Below, in pieces: positions 1 to 11,270 of a DNA stretch of 64,000 bases. Numbering within the stretch: the stretch's first letter is position 1; each line of letters begins with the position of its first letter. Source of the DNA: Posidonia oceanica (lineage: Eukaryota > Streptophyta > Magnoliopsida > Alismatales > Posidoniaceae); the NCBI GenBank assembly GCA_037176725.1, contig JAZBRS010000050.1, forward strand, positions 18,928,001 to 18,992,000, given 5' to 3'. The notes under the pieces are model-generated. The model was not told the DNA's origin and searched no databases. It saw nothing but the letters and a program-made list of their open reading frames with translations. Made by a program: the position numbers and the translations under genes.

Positions 1-1400
1 TCGTGAAAGATTGCCATCATAGCCCTCTGATAGGTGGCTCCGGCGTTCTTTAATCCGAACGGCATGACTACATAGCAGTAGGTCCTCCATGGAGTAGTAA
101 ATGCAGTTTTTTCCTGGTCTTCTTCCGCAAGTTTTATCTGGTTGTAACCGGAGAAACCGTCCATGAATGAAAGCATCTCATGGCCTGCAGTGTTGTCTAT
201 GAGGATGTCTATGTGTAGAAGAGGGAAATCATCTTTTGGGCATGCTTCATTGAGGTTTCTGTAGTCAATGCACACGCGCACTTGGCCATCTTTCTTCATC
301 ACTGGAACTATGTTGGCAATCCATTCTGGATACACCACAACTCTGATGAACTTCGCTTTGTGTAGCTTGTCTATCTCTTCTTTGACTTTTAGAGCAAGGT
401 CTGGACATAGATGCCGGAGCTTTTGCTTCGCTGTCTTAGCGCCTGGCTTGAGAGGGAGCCTGTGCTCCACCAGTAGTGAATCAAGCCCAGGCATTTCTCC
501 GTAGGAGAAGGCCAGTACCTTCATATACTTTTTGAGTAGTCTTTCCATTCTGGTCTGTTCATCTGAGTTGAGGGCAGAGCTTATCCGTACGGGTCTTGGA
601 TCATCTTCAGTACCCAGATTGAGCTCCTTTGTTTCTTCAGCGGCAGCCTTGGTCTACTCATCGTATTTTTTCATCATTTCTTTGAAGATGGCAAGGTCTA
701 CCGATTCTTCATCTGGGTCCTCTTCTGTATCCACCAGCTCGAAGACTTCATAGTTTCCAGTGTTTTTGCCAGTGATATTTGACACTTCTTCGACCAGGAA
801 GATGGCATGTGACGTGGCTAGCTCCTGTGGCAACGCTGTGGTATAGTGACATACCTTTACAGTTTGGGTGATCGGCTCCTTCCTGTCCCGACCTGCACAC
901 TTAGTAGAGTGATTAGATACCTTTTGCGAGGACATGGTGGCGGTTAAGCCGTCCCTGCCTTGCCCTCGTTTACCTTCCTCACTACTATCTAAACTAGGAA
1001 GTAAATTGCTGGAAAGTAAATCATGCGAAAACAAAATGCAGGAATTAAATGCGGGAAAGAAATTATTTACAAGGTTAGGGGGTTTGCCCCTAGGTTTGCC
1101 TCTGCGGTGGAGGCAGTTCGCCATTGGGGGTTCAGTTTGTGGCCCCGGCCCCTTCTTGCTTAGAGGGGCAAGGCTGTGGGTTGCTAAGGAAGTGGGAGAG
1201 CTTGCAGGTGGGGTTGGAGTCCTCTGCTTTGGTGTCTTCTGTAGAGGTTCCGGGGGAGCCGCCTGCTTGGATGTCCGGACGCTGGGGAGTCTAACCTGTG
1301 GCCTTGGTCCCATCTTGCTTCGGGGGACAAGGTCGTAGATTGTTGAAAAGGTAGGTGAGCTCACAGACAGGGTCAGAGTCCTCTGCTTCAGCGCCTTCAA
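1..1400 (-). pseudogene. pol: Reverse transcriptase, N-terminal part (A1)
   Basis: This is read in the +1 frame relative to PR2 and overlaps its end by about 110 bp. The Met at 1400 is only a formal start. The upstream half is low-complexity and poorly conserved. From about 570 leftward it is clear Tat-lineage RT: HRLPLKPGAKTAKQKLRHL, WIANIVPVMKKDGQVRVCID, MLSFMDGFSGYNQIKLAEED and PFGLKNAGATYQRAM. One TAG at 654-656 interrupts it (CAG in A2); from there to base 1 the frame is open. The YxDD site lies outside the window. The frame change from PR2 is present in both copies. Confidence 0.85.
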
Positions 1401-2868
1401 CGGAGATTCTGGAGGAACCGCTTGTTTGGATGTCCGGAGATGAAGGAGCTTCTGGGGATGTGGGGAGAGCAGCAGGGATCTCTTGCATGTAGGAGGTTGG
1501 TGCTTCTTCCTCGGGCTTCGTCGAAGCGTTGAGGATGGTTGGAACTTCTTCTAAGCAGGGAGAAGGAGTTAGTGCCGTCTCGGGGTCTGTAAGAGTACCG
1601 AGGATGACGGGCTTAGGGGCCTTTACGGCTGTTATTGTTGCTGGGAAGTCGGGAACTGTGTCTGACACTTGCTTGTCATGCACTTGCAGCTCGACTGACA
1701 TGAAGTGGTTGGCAAGTGACCATGCTAGAGGTTTGCTTGGGTCTGGTTGCCCAAGGTACCCAAGCCCTGTATGACTGCGCTCCTCTGGTGTTTCAAGCGC
1801 GTCCCTCATTCTTTGTTCCTGGCAGCCAAGTCCTTTCCCCGGGGTGTATCCTATCTTGAGGAGGATCTCCCAAGGCCTTTTCATGTGGTCGGGGTAATCG
1901 TATTGATTTATATCAATACTCCTGGGAGTGAAGACCTTTTTGACATTGTTTATGGCCTTGGCAGCCGAGTCCCTCATCAATGGCGCCGGTGTGGTAGTCG
2001 GGATTGTTACCAGGTAGGCTTCAGCTTCCACCGGCTCATCTCCTCGTATTTTGATGATTTTCCCTTGGTAAGGGAACTTCATGCATTGGTGGCGTGGGGA
2101 GGTGACTACCTTGATCTCCTCGATCCATTGGCGCCCTAATATGAGTCGATACAAGATTGGGGCATCGACTATTATGAGCTCTATTTCCATTTGGAGGGGG
2201 CCAATGGTAACTTGGACAGTTATCTTTCCCAAGGTTGCTTTTTTGTTGTTGTCGTACCTTGATACAGTTAAGGCTGCTGGGCATAGTTGAGATTCAGTTA
2301 GCCTAACTAACTGCAGGGTTTCTAGGGAGCATACGTTTAAAGTTGCCCCAGTATCAACAAGCACACCAGAAAGTTTATAACTGTTTATTACAATAGTGAC
2401 ATTTAAAGGTAATGTCCTCCTTTCAGGAGGAGCTAGTTCAGAGTCGGTGAAGAGAACTATGGGCTCCATGAACACAGCAGCGATGACGGTGGCCAGAGCT
2501 TCAGCAGGCATGTCCTCTGGTACCTGGGCTTTCTTCAATACCTCCATCAGGATGTCCCGGTGCTTCTCCGAGGCTTTGATCAGCTCGTAGATGGAGATCT
2601 TTGCTTGTGTTTTTCTGAGCTGCTCCAGGACGTCGAAGGTGCCTTCTATCCTCCAGGGTATGTGGAACTCCGGTTGAGGCGGGGAGGTGGCTGGTTCTGC
2701 GTTAGGCGGAGGCAGTGCGACTTGGTTGGAGATCCGTCCGGTTCTTGTGATAGGGGCCTGCTGAGCCTGGTTGTGTTCCCCCTTGGCGTGGCCGGACTTG
2801 AGCAGAGACAGAGGCTTCCTGAGAAGAGATTGCCCCTGGTTTATGGGCAGCAGAGATGAGTTCAGCAA
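1291..2868 (-). pseudogene. Second protease (PR2) with G-patch (A1)
   Basis: Same frame as gag and PR1. It starts with a linker containing KTQAKISIYELIKASEKHRD, the segment that normally precedes protease in Tat elements. Next come VLFTDSELAPPERRTLPL and LSGVLVDTGATLNVCS (catalytic Asp codon 2353-2355), ending with LILGRQWIEEIKVVTSPRHQ. Downstream is a G-patch-like motif (WEILLKIGYTPGKGLGCQEQ, then TGLGYLGQ). The C-terminal part holds a Ser/Thr/Glu-rich segment that is duplicated further on. The reading frame ends at a TAG at 1291-1293, where A2 also has a stop (TAA). Confidence 0.85.
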
Positions 2869-2883
2869 TGTGGGCCTCTGGAT

Positions 2884-3480
2884 CTAGGTATACCCTTGGA
2901 CTGCTTGATTATCGGTGAGTTGCTGGAATCCTTGGATACTTGGGACTTCATCGTCCCCATCATCAATCCAGCTGCCTGTGCCATTCGGTGCTGGGTCTCC
3001 CATGTGGAATCCTGCCAGATAAGGTCCCCAGATCATTTCCAGGGTTGTTTCATGGTCCGCCTGGATGGTGATCATCTCGCCTTGGAACTTGAACTTTAAT
3101 AGCTGGTGCGTTGGGGACGCAACTGCACATATTTCCGCCAACCAAGTTCTCCCGAGGATCAACGGTTCTGCTAGGTCACATTCTACCACCATGACCTTGG
3201 TAATGCTGGTGAGGGGGCCGATGGTGATGGCCAGCTGCACTGTCCCTATCACTTCTGTCTAGATATTATTAAAGCCCTTGCAGAAGATCTTCTCCCTGGT
3301 AATATCCACTTCTTCGACATCCAGGTAGTCGAGTGTGTTCAGAGAGCACCCACTGCGACTAGCCCCTGTGTCCATAAGTATGCCAGGGAGGAGGTAGCCG
3401 TTGACCTCTATAGTGATCACCAATGGCCAGAGCCGTTTCTCCGGAGTGGGTAGCTCTGAGTCCTTGAAGACTATATGTCT
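2884..3480 (-). pseudogene. First retropepsin-like domain (PR1) of A1
   Basis: This continues in the gag frame. The segment VFKDSELPTPEKRLWPLVI leads into LLPGILMDTGASRSGCS; the catalytic Asp codon of DTG is 3370-3372. The fold continues to LILGRTWLAEICAVASPTHQ and KFQGEMITIQ, the typical C-terminal part of plant Tat proteases. A TAG at 3259-3261 interrupts it; A2 has CAG there. A second TAG at 2884-2886, just after the domain, is shared by A2. This domain is extra relative to the usual single protease, and it resembles PR2 in the same element throughout. Confidence 0.8.
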
Positions 3481-3819
3481 CCACTCATACTCCTTGATAA
3501 TTTTCTGAGCTACCTCGAAGGGATCTATATTGGCATTCTGCTCTTGGGATTGGCCTTCTCCTGGGAGGAAATTGAAGCACCTGAGGAGCTCGAGGTCCTC
3601 CTCCCCGCCTTCTTCGTATTGTGTTGTCTCTATCGGGAATTCCCATTCTATGGATCCCTGTTCAGAGTACACCTCGACGTCATTGCTTTCCGCGATGGAG
3701 GAAGCCGGCTCTGGTTCTGACTCGATTAGGCACATGGTGACGGTCTCGGCTTCAGGCAGGTTGTCTTCTGTTTCCAGGTGCGCCACCGGGTGATTAGACA
3801 GAGGGTTCTGGTGTATCTG

Positions 3820-5721
3820 CAACTTGTGCTGTCCCGTCCTAGCCTCTTTCAATCTGTCCTTGAGGGCTGACCACATTATTTCTCCCTTATCATTTAGATC
3901 GTATATTCGATCTTTCAACACATAACATTCCTCAAGTGTGTGCCCGTTTCTCTGGTGGTAGGCACAGTACTTAGTCATGTTTGCATTGGGAGCATTCGGT
4001 CTTGGCACTGGGAGTTGTAAGTCCCCACTTTCGACCAGCATCCTGAAGATGTCTGGGATCGTCTCTAGAAGTGGTGGGTAACTTTGTCTCCTTGGTCCTC
4101 TAGGTGCCTGTGGAGGAGGAACATTGTGGTAGTCCCTCTGCCCTTGCGGTGGTGCTTTGTACTGACCACTGTTCTGCCCTTGTTGAGCGTTTACTGGGGG
4201 ATTAGGGTGCTGAGGTTGGAACTACTAGAACGGCTGCCTCTGTGGTTCCACCTGATATTGAGGCTGCTGGATGGACTGCCCTTTCCATCCTCTCTGATGC
4301 TGCGTGGTTAGTTGTGCCATGTTGCTAGTGACACCTTCTATGGTATGTCCCGCAATCTTCTTCTGGCCTTTTGTTTCGAGCTCCAGGAATGGTAGCTCTT
4401 CTCTGTTTCGCATTACCTTGGCGGCCCGCTCATATAACTACGGATAGGTGTGGAAGTCACCTACCAACAGTCCAGCTCTGAGTGCTCCCGTGGTGTTTCT
4501 TGCGATTATCTCCACGGCTTGGCCTTCAGGTATGTGGCACTCTGATCTGGCGGCCATGTCCCTCCATCGGCTAGCGAAGGTGACGAAGTCCTCATTTGAC
4601 CTCATTCTCTCAGCTGTGAGGTCGCCTGCAGTGGGTTTGTGTGGCACTCGATGACTGTGTTGATTTAGAAATTTTTCCTCAATTATCTTAAAATCTTGGA
4701 GATCATAGGAAGTCAGGGTGTCGAACCACTTTAAGGCTTCTCCCTCAAGCGTCTTGAAGAAGAGGTATGCAGTGAGCCCGACGTCATAACGGTATGGCAG
4801 AGTATCCATAGTGAAGGCAGCTATGTGGTTCCTGGGATCCTCTGTACCGTTATATCTCCTCATTTTTGGCATCTTAAACCCTGGGGGAAGGGCAAAGTGA
4901 GGGAACTTGGAGATATCGTAGCCGATGGGCGTCTTGAAAGTGACCCCGGCCTCTGTTAAGGCTTTGGCAATCATCCTCTTAAGATCAGTCCCTGGTGTGG
5001 CGTAGTGCCCCTGGCTCGGGTGCTGGTGTGTTGGTGGGAATAGTGGTAGCGACGGGTTATGTGGTGGATGGAAGAATGATGATTGGGGTCGTGTAAGGTA
5101 GTAAGGTGTGTTAACGGGAGGTTGTTGTGGATGGAAGAATGGTGGTGGAGGTGGAGTGGGGTGGTATGGCGTGTTAGCGGGAGGTTGTGGTAGGTATGGG
5201 GTTGTGTACGATGGAGTTGGGTGGATATAAGGGTAGGTGGGCATTGGGTAGTATGGTGGATAGGGGCCTTGGTTAGGGAAGGTAGGGTTAGGTGTGGCGT
5301 GCGTGTAGACAGGCGTATGGAATAGGTGGTTGTGGTGTTCTAGGAGGGTGGAGGTTTGTGGGTTTGCGTGCGTGAAATGTTGTTGTTGAGCCAGGGATTG
5401 CCGGACCTCATAGGTCTCTTCCTCAATTGGGTAGGAAGTAGTCACAACGGGAGGCACAACATTAGAAGTTGCCTCGGGACGTGTGAACTCGGGCGGGATG
5501 TCTATTGTTCGGGACTGATCTGCCTCCCCTCCTTCTTCGTTTGGATCAGTGTGGTAATCGAAGGAGATGGAGGCGTGCGGGAATTTTCGCCGGCTGGCGG
5601 CTCGTGAGAAGCCGGGGGTTCCTGGCCCTTCCATTTGTAAGGTTGTGCCTCTGAAGAAAGACCCGTCCGGGCCTTGGCCTTGCTGTGCCATGGAGGTAGA
5701 GGTAGTGCTCATACGCTCCAT
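3820..5721 (-). pseudogene. gag: gag polyprotein region (A1)
   Basis: Start chosen at the Met at 5721 (MERMSTTSTSMAQQGQG). The frame is also open upstream to 5868 through a lysine-rich stretch encoded by the purine tract. Order: an acidic N-terminal part; a Pro/Tyr-rich repeat region (PYY, PPPPPFFHPQQPP); the retrotransposon gag core with FPHFALPPGFKMPKMRRYNG, GEALKWFDTL and FVTFASRWRDMAARSEC; then a CxxH-type knuckle, YCAYHQRNGHTLEECYVLKD. This protein would form the particle. In-frame TAGs at 4438-4440 and 4222-4227 (two in a row) correspond to glutamine codons in A2, so this copy is dead. Confidence 0.85.
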
Positions 5722-7077
5722 TGTTCTTTGTACTTTCTTCTTTTTCTTTTCTTTTTCTTTTTCTTTTTTTTTCTTTTTTCTTTTTCTTTCTTCTTTTTTT
5801 TCTTTCTTCTTTTTTTTTTCTAGACTATTACAGGAGATAAAAAAAGAAATTACAGACTCAATGAACACTAATTACTACAGACTCGATAGAATGTGAAAAA
5901 ATGTAACAAAAATGGAAACAGTCCGTGCTTATAATCTTGTGATTAGCCGTGTGCCTAAACCCTGCAGACAATGCACTGAATCGTAATCCCCTGCTAGTTG
6001 CCTGTTTCACAGGCGACCTGATAGGTCGCCGATTTCGCCGACGGCTTACCGAGGCGCCTCCTGAACTGGCAGCTGTGCCCCTGGTTCAGACAGCAAACCG
6101 GGTCTGTCTTGGACAGGCCACGCAACACTGAAGATGGAAAACGAGCAGGTTTCAAGCAATGCGTTGCTTTTACTTGTTTAGGTGTTTAATTAATGGATTG
6201 ATTAATCAACCTGCGTGGGTCACAAGCAACTGGGATTGGTTGGCTTTAAGGTACTCCTCCTTGACCTTCGCTAGGGTCCACCACAAGGGGCCTAAGTAGG
6301 GGGCTTGTCTCTCTAAAGAGGGACCCTCCACCTAGGATTCTGTCCTTAGGCTCGGCACTTAACAAACTACAAAGCGATAAAACACAGAGTACTAAGGTGT
6401 AAAGTATCTACCAAGTCCCACTATTGGCTCAGAGAGAGAGAGAGGCCAATAACGATACTTGGGACACCTTGAGATCTTGATCTAGCTATTGCAGCTAAAA
6501 CTGAGTATGGGAGAGCGACTTGCGCTGGCCCGGGTTCGCTCAGATTAACCGTTCTGGCTAGAGGAAGACTTCCTCAAGGGACTTCCACTTTAATACCAAA
6601 CAACTAGTTTCCACCTTAAGGGTGGACACAAGCAATGCTAGAAACCGTTAAAAAACTAGAAGATAGTGGACATGGAAAATTTGTTTTTAATTTTTAGTGT
6701 TACTGCAGATCTAAAAACACAACACAAAGTACAGGAAAAAACTAAGAAGTCTGCAGTAAAAAAACCAGACTGATGGAGGCGCCTGTATAAGCGGTGTCTA
6801 TATCAGTCGCCCACTAGAGAAGCAGCTCATACAGACGCTACTAGGACCGGCGGCTCGCAACACAGTATCCTAACTTCAGTAAAATAACCCCAGCTGTTGG
6901 AGCTTAGGATTTTACTGACGTCAGAAACAGATGGAGGATAAAAACAGAAAAGGTTCGGGATATTGTGAAAACCTAAGCGCACGATTATCCGAACCTAAAA
7001 ACTACTCCTAAGTCTATGAGGATAATGGAAAGAAGGGGAGGAATCAACTCACGTAGCACGGGGGTTGGCTAAAGCCG
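5722..7077 (-). other. Untranslated leader of A1
   Basis: This is the region between primer site and gag, colinear with 40058-41447 in A2. It contains a perfect short hairpin, GGCGACCTGATAGGTCGCC, at 6012-6030, more GGCGCC/GTCGCC-rich short inverted repeats near 6776-6860, and a short GA run near 6430. Just before gag is a nearly pure purine tract (minus strand) at about 5730-5825. No independent coding region was seen. Confidence 0.6.
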
Positions 7078-7096
7078 AGTCCCACCGTGATCGCCA
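7078..7096 (-). other. Primer-binding-site candidate (A1)
   Basis: TGGCGATCACGGTGGGACT begins seven bases inside the LTR end and is conserved at the same place in A2. It has the TGGCG start seen in other Tat-type primer sites, including that of T at 51169. I did not match it to a particular tRNA. Confidence 0.6.
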
Positions 7097-7103
7097 CTTA
7101 ATT

Positions 7104-8672
7104 TGTAGATGTGGAATTCGGGGGGTGTGTTTAAGGAGATGTCAGCGCTTTCACGACGTCGACAGCCTTTGTTGTGATCGCCACTCGTCTCTGGGCAAAC
7201 AAGACACCTGGGGGAGATTATGATGATGCAGGTCCTCAGACCACTAGATCGACGGCAGGGTGTCGTCTAGCGGCTTCCTCATGCTGCGTGAGTTCCTTCC
7301 TTTCCTTCAAAACAAAATGACATAGATTAGCTTCGGTGTAGTATCAGTAACAGAGGTGAATGGAGTGTCATGACTAAAAGAAAATAAATACTGACCGGGG
7401 GTTGTTCCCGTATGCATATGCTATGATCCTATGCTAAGGAATGTAAAGAGATGTAGTAAGAAACTAAATTGGAAGCAGATACTCCCTTTCACCCTTATGC
7501 TGTGTGCAATGAGGCTGGAAGGAAGCACGGTCGAAGCTCCAGCGTAGCTGAGGATTCCCAGGTTGGAGGTAGAAGCTCAGGTTGGTAGCCTATTGGGGAG
7601 AGGAGGTAGTGTTTCTGGATTGGAAAGACTAACTCTCTGAGTGTGGCTCACAACTGACAGGGCTCTGTCTCTTCTGGAAGTTCCTCTCTAGGGGGATTTC
7701 TCTTTCTAAAATTCCTACCACTAAGGGGGAATTTCTCACTCAAAATTTCCGACCCTCAAACCACCGACCTAGGGGGTCTATTTATAGACTCTAGGGGTGT
7801 AGGGACGGTTGGAGTTCAGAAAATTCTAGAAAAATGGCAGATAGTCTCAGTCGCCGGTTAGAGTGATGCCTAAACCTAGCAACCGCTTGGTCAAAGTGTG
7901 GGGCGACCGGAGAACGAGGCCACGACTTTTAGTTGCCACATGAGACGACGCCTAACGGTCGAGGGGGGAGTGGGAAATAACTGTGGAAAAGCAGTTCAAA
8001 AGGAGGCACGATCGCTAGTCGCCACATAGAGTGACGCTTGACGGTCAAAGATCGTGGGAAGACCGAGGCGGTTCCACAACCGTTCAGTCGCCTGATGAGC
8101 TGGCGCCTGAGAGTTGTGGGGATAGTGGGCGCAACCGCTGCCCACGATTGCCCAGTCGCCTATCCAGTTGACGTCCACATGGGTCGCGTCCTTAGATAGC
8201 TTCTGACTGAGCCGCCTTCTTGGCTGGCTGCTAGTGTAGTCGGCTGGGAAATTGGCGACAGATATAGTCGCCGCCTTAAGAGGCTACTATGTGAGTCGCC
8301 TCCCCAAGTGGCTACTAACTTGCCTAGGTTGTTTTTAGCTCTTTTCCTGGGTTTTTGCCAGAGGAAACAAGATGGGAGGCTGGGAAACTACAGATAGCTT
8401 ATGAAATCATGGAAGCATCTCTGTTAACTCAAATCTAATTTTAAATCCGAGTTGAAGTGAAGGATACCCAGGGTACTTGGGCTTGTCACGAGCCCGAGCG
8501 AGTTAGCTCTACCACAGCCAATAACCTGAGTCTAAGTAAGGTCTTGTGATGCTTTAAAGAAGTCAAGGAATATCTGGAAGATGTGTTATCAAACTTAGGC
8601 ATGAGATTTGGGGCGCCTCAAGGTTTCTATCCTCAAAAGAACTCTCAGAAATGAGAAAATAGGATATCTACA
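7104..8672 (-). repeat. 5' LTR of A1
   Basis: The 1569-bp LTR is defined by comparison with the LTR of A2 (38492-40032), which matches along its whole length with scattered differences. Its ends are a short inverted repeat, TGTAGAT...ATCTACA. On the minus strand it starts at 8672 and ends at 7104, followed by the primer-site-like sequence. A field of short imperfect hairpins related to GGCGACT/AGTCGCC lies around 7935-8320. The matching 3' LTR is beyond the left edge, so no target-site duplication can be checked. Confidence 0.9.
7778..7786 (-). promoter_or_regulatory. LTR TATA box (A1)
   Basis: TATAAATAG on the minus strand, identical to the box at the same place in the A2 LTR (39369-39377). 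Its conservation in both copies and its mid-LTR position fit an RNA polymerase II promoter at the U3/R boundary. Confidence 0.7.
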
Positions 8673-8828
8673 GTGGCGACTCCTTTTTGCTTCATCCTAG
8701 CTTTTTTGGCATTTTCCCGGTGTTTTCGAGTTGAGCGTCCTTCGTCGGATCCACCCACCGATCATCCTTGACCTCTCTTTTCACCCGTGTCGATCACAAC
8801 CAGTATCGCGGTGGGGACGGTCGTAGGG
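8673..8828 (+). repeat. LTR-end fragment beside A1
   Basis: This short piece sits between the A1 LTR and element B. Its beginning (GTGGCGACTCC followed by a T-rich stretch, then CCCGGTGTTTTCGAGTTGAG and CGGATCCACC) resembles the minus-strand sequence of fragment F around 35310-35410 and the end of the T LTR near 51052. It is therefore probably the 3' end of a Tat-type LTR into which A1 inserted. The resemblance is by eye and patchy. Confidence 0.45.
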
Positions 8829-10001
8829 ACACCGAGCATTGAGTTTGGACGTTGATAAAGCATACCCTGTGGTTTGTCCTCAGAGGGGACAGCTTACCCA
8901 GGTGGGGTGAGCAGCTTTTCCAGGTGGGGTTAGCCTTTTGAGGGTCCTTCAGGTGGAAGGACGCCGAGACGGGTGGACTCCTCCACAGGGTGGTTGTCCT
9001 TGGCAGTGCAGTACACTTAGGTGGCTACTTGTGGCCAATGTCGATTACTTGGGCCCGAGTGACATGACATAGAGGGGTCCTACCGAGGAGGTTAGACTTC
9101 GGGACAGATAGGTGTGCCCTGTCCATGGAAGTGCAGTGCGCTTCGGCGGCTGCTTGTAGCCAGTGTTTGCTTTTTTGTGGTTGTGGCCGTGCTAGTGGGT
9201 TGTAGGGCCTATGCTATTGAGGCACTACAGTGTTGCTTTGTCCTGATTCAGGGAATCAAGTTCTGGTTTTGAGTAGACTGTGCTTGCCGAGAATGGCTCG
9301 TGGTTGGTTTTTGGTCTAGGACGAACCGTGTGTTTTGCTGCTCCTATGGGGCGTTGTTGCTTGGTTTGGTGGTTGTTGTGCTGTGCGTGTTGGATGCAAT
9401 AGAGGCATTCAGACGATGTTGGCTGTCTGGTCCACTCAATGAGGGCGTGGGACCCAGCTCTAAGTTTGGTTTTGTGGTCTTGGGCTTGATTTGGCTAGAA
9501 TGGCCATTTCAAGTGTGCTTTTGAGGTTTTGAAATAGCATGCATATGATTTTGAAAGGAAAAAGAGATAAGTGTTTTCAAATGCATGTTTTATAAGTTTT
9601 ACTGCATGCTAGGCAATAGTATGCTGCCCTGTTGTGTGTTGGGGCATCCAGGTGTGATGCCCGTGCTTGTTTGTTGTGGCGTGGTTACGTCGATTCCCTC
9701 AGCACTGTTGGCTGAGTGGTTTAGGTGGGGTGTGTGCTGGGTGACCGTTTTGTCTGGTCACTAACGTGTGCTTTGCTTTGGTGTTTCCGCAGGTGCAGGG
9801 TAGGTGATGTTCGTTTGCTAGTGCACATAGGAGGAGTCACGCTGCCATACGTCAGGTTTTCTGGGTAAGTAAGTTAGTTTTAGTTAATTCCTACTTTATT
9901 GCATTATGAGAATTTAGTTCTGTAGTTTATAAATGTTAATAAAAAGATAAAAATCGAAAATGTAGTTAGGTTGAGAGGTAGCGACTGGACAGGTCGTTAC
10001 A
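8829..10001 (+). repeat. Truncated 5' LTR of B
   Basis: Matches 15163-16331 of the 3' LTR base for base over most of its length, including AGTTTGGACG at the left and GGTCGTTACA at the right end. The first 2.5 kb expected from the 3' LTR is missing, so the promoter and hairpin units are not present in this copy. Confidence 0.85.
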
Positions 10002-10003
10002 GT

Positions 10004-10021
10004 TGGTATCAGAGAACTAGG
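10004..10021 (+). other. Primer-binding site of B
   Basis: TGGTATCAGAG starts two bases after the LTR end. This is the complement of the 3' end of initiator methionine tRNA, the primer used by many plant Ty3/gypsy and Ty1/copia elements. The following base departs from the consensus C. Confidence 0.85.
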
Positions 10022-10785
10022 TTCACTAGGAGCACTAGTCTAAGGTTGTTTGGTCAGGTGACTCCATAAATCTGCATATTATGCATTCCTACACCTTGAT
10101 TTTATTGATTTTTTTGATCTTCTTGCTTACGGAGTTGAGGAGTGTCTTCGGCTTCGGCTCCGGCATCAGTGAGGATGATTCGTGGAGCACCACGTGGAAC
10201 CTGGGAGTGACAGTCTACTCATTTGTGGAAGTAGACGTCGACTCCTTATTGGAAGGGTTCCAATGGTTGGATTTTTAGATCGCCGATCTGTTGGGAGTTG
10301 CTTTGATGAAGTGGTTGGAGAGTGAAGCTGCGTTTGCTCGCGTGGAGCGGTTCGCTTGAGCTCTTCAACTCCATGGAGCGTGGTTTTGGGTGCTGTCCAC
10401 TAGCTTTGCGTGGAATGAGCACTGTGTGGCCCGTAGGAGTGGTGGCAATTGTTTTCTGGGCAAGACTCAGTACTGGTACGAAGGGTAGGAGACTCTATTG
10501 TGTGTGAGGCCAGATGAGTCATGTTTCCTGGTGTTACGCACGTCTACCGATGCCTAATGGATTTTGTGGTGTGGTGCCTTGTTCCTTTTAAGGTGGTTAG
10601 GCACCCCACATTAGCCGACCAGAGGACGTGTTTGCTTTGCCACCATCCGTTGGGTGTTTGGTTGTGGAGGGAGAGGTGCAATGGGCGACTGCCTCTCGTG
10701 TGACCTCCACGTTGGTTGTTGTTTGTTGCTGCTTGCTTTTGTTGGTGCGGAGGATGCCTGAGGTTTCATCCTCCTGTTGCCACAT

Positions 10786-11270
10786 CTGGGTGAAGCGTGA
10801 GGCTTCCCAGATTTATGTAGTTGTTTCGGGCAAGTTCTGTTCAATCGTGGGGGGGTGCAGTAGTTGTCTACCCCTTGTGTGGCCCTCCATGATTGTGGTT
10901 ATCTACCTTTGTTTGTTGTTTGATTTGTTTGCTCTTTGCCTATCGGTTGGTTGTTGCGTCATGTTTGTCGTTGTGGTCATCATGTGCGTGGAGGATGCCT
11001 ACAGCTCCATCCTCCCATTGTTGTTGTCTCTGGATGACTCGGTGAATCCCCAGGTGTCCTGTTGTTGTTTCTGGGTGAAGCGAGAGGCTTCCCAGATGTT
11101 TGTTGTTGTTCCTGGGTGAAACGTGAGGCTTCCTAGATGGTTGTCTTGTTTCTGGGTGACTCGGTGAGTCCCCAGAGGTGTGTTGTTGGTTTTTGGGTGA
11201 CTGAGTGGGTCCCCAGCTGTTGGTCGTTGGTTCCGGGTGACTCTGGTGGGTGCCTGGATGTGTGTGATTG
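10786..11270 (+). repeat. 41-bp hairpin minisatellite in B
   Basis: Six units start near 11030, 11071, 11112, 11152, 11193 and 11234, and an isolated earlier unit is at 10786. Each has the form CTGGGTGA...TCCCCAG or CTGGGTGAAGC...GCTTCCCAG, then a TTGTTGTT-rich spacer. The arms differ between units but still pair. Two longer hairpins with GGAGGATG/CATCCTCC arms precede blocks of this repeat near 10748 and 10989. Confidence 0.8.

Larger units (their letters stand above)
1..8672 (-). mobile_element. Tat-like Ty3/gypsy retrotransposon A1, partial
   Basis: This is the right-hand part of an LTR retrotransposon on the minus strand. Reading leftward from 8672 it has an LTR, a primer-site-like sequence, a leader, gag, a first protease, a second protease with G-patch, and the start of reverse transcriptase, which runs off the left edge. 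The order gag-PR-RT and the RT style (NIVPVMKKDGQVRVCIDYR, PFGLKNAGATYQRAM) are those of plant Tat-lineage elements. A second copy of the same family, A2, lies on the plus strand at 38492-46733. Comparing the two shows which stops are private decay and which are shared. RNase H, integrase and the other LTR are outside the window. Confidence 0.9.

Noticed and set aside
8673..8690. GTGGCGACTCC immediately after the A1 LTR as a plus-strand primer site
   Set aside because: The A1 coding order is on the minus strand and its own primer-site candidate is at 7078-7096; this sequence matches the end of F-type LTRs instead.
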